Source: Leptofilum sp965368765 (lineage in GTDB: Bacteria; Chloroflexota; Anaerolineae; Promineifilales; Promineifilaceae). Taken from it: a DNA stretch of 5,418 bases. Every line of letters begins with the position of its first letter. Within the stretch, counting starts at the first letter, position 1. Made by a program: the position numbers and the translations under genes. Under the pieces are notes generated by a model, which was given only the letters and a program-made list of their open reading frames with translations, searched no databases and was not told where the DNA came from. The stretch is taken from NCBI GenBank assembly GCA_965368765.1, contig CBDUOF010000395.1, positions 1-5,418 on the forward strand. The letters are read 5' to 3'. This document shows, piece by piece, positions 5,308-5,418 of this stretch.

Positions 5308-5418
5308 ATGAACCAAACGCAGAATGTGCTTCAGTTGAAGAAAGTCGGGCGCCAATACGGCGAGGATGTCACGTTACAGGCCTTGATTGATGTCGATTTG
5401 AAGCTACAGCGTGGTGAA
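5308..5418 (+). CDS. ABC transporter ATP-binding subunit, N-terminal part (runs off right edge)
   Basis: Only the first 37 codons are present, but the start is typical of a MacB/LolD-type ATPase: VLQLKKVGRQYG, then TLQALIDVDLKLQRGE, which is the beta1-beta3 lead-in before Walker A. Walker A itself would follow directly beyond the edge. The start is ambiguous. The ATG at 5308 lies 8 nt past the adaptor stop, with GTGA (5296-5299) as a possible weak ribosome site. A GTG at 5296 in the same frame would overlap the adaptor stop by 4 nt (GTGA), adding four residues. Either arrangement implies translational coupling with the adaptor. It should power export in the cytoplasm together with a permease encoded to the right. 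Confidence 0.85.
   Translation, partial: MNQTQNVLQLKKVGRQYGEDVTLQALIDVDLKLQRGE

Noticed and set aside
1..5418. CRISPR array, tRNA, rRNA or riboswitch
   Set aside because: I found no regularly spaced direct repeats, cloverleaf-like sequence, rRNA segments or recognisable riboswitch core on either strand.

Overview
The window looks like part of a bacterial chromosome of moderate, slightly GC-leaning composition. I suspect a Chloroflexota (Anaerolineae-type) bacterium. That guess rests on the general look of the proteins: ABC-exporter adaptors anchored by one N-terminal membrane segment, a lipoprotein and a XerD-like protein. No marker gene is present, so the assignment is tentative.

Layout. 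Positions 1-522 (minus strand) hold the N-terminal 174 codons of an HlyD/MacA-type periplasmic (or extracytoplasmic) adaptor that runs off the left edge. A compact divergent promoter region (523-702) separates it from a plus-strand gene (703-1668). That gene encodes a 321-residue protein with the two-domain plan of a XerC/XerD tyrosine recombinase, but it lacks the nucleophilic tyrosine and most of the other catalytic residues. A strong intrinsic terminator (1697-1731) closes it. A single-gene unit follows (1791-2546), encoding a class I SAM-dependent methyltransferase. A 329-bp gap after it contains a second clear terminator (2661-2694) and the leader of the next unit.

From 2876 to the right edge there is an apparent operon of at least three genes: a lipoprotein with a duplicated Cys/Gly-Phe/Tyr module, a 501-residue exporter adaptor carrying a peptidoglycan-binding-like domain and a long Ala-rich coiled coil, and the start of an ABC transporter ATP-binding subunit. 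The ATPase start lies within or just after the adaptor stop codon. A permease would be expected beyond the right edge. The likely joint role is an ABC export system whose adaptor and lipoprotein work outside the cytoplasmic membrane; the substrate cannot be read from the window.

The most noteworthy observations are the catalytically dead recombinase-fold protein, the strong over-representation of the palindrome ACGGCCGT/AACGGCCGTT (six exact octamers in 5.4 kb, reminiscent of HIP1-like iterated palindromes), two small inverted repeats placed one in each divergent promoter, and the duplicated-module lipoprotein encoded with an exporter. None of these has been tested by a database search.
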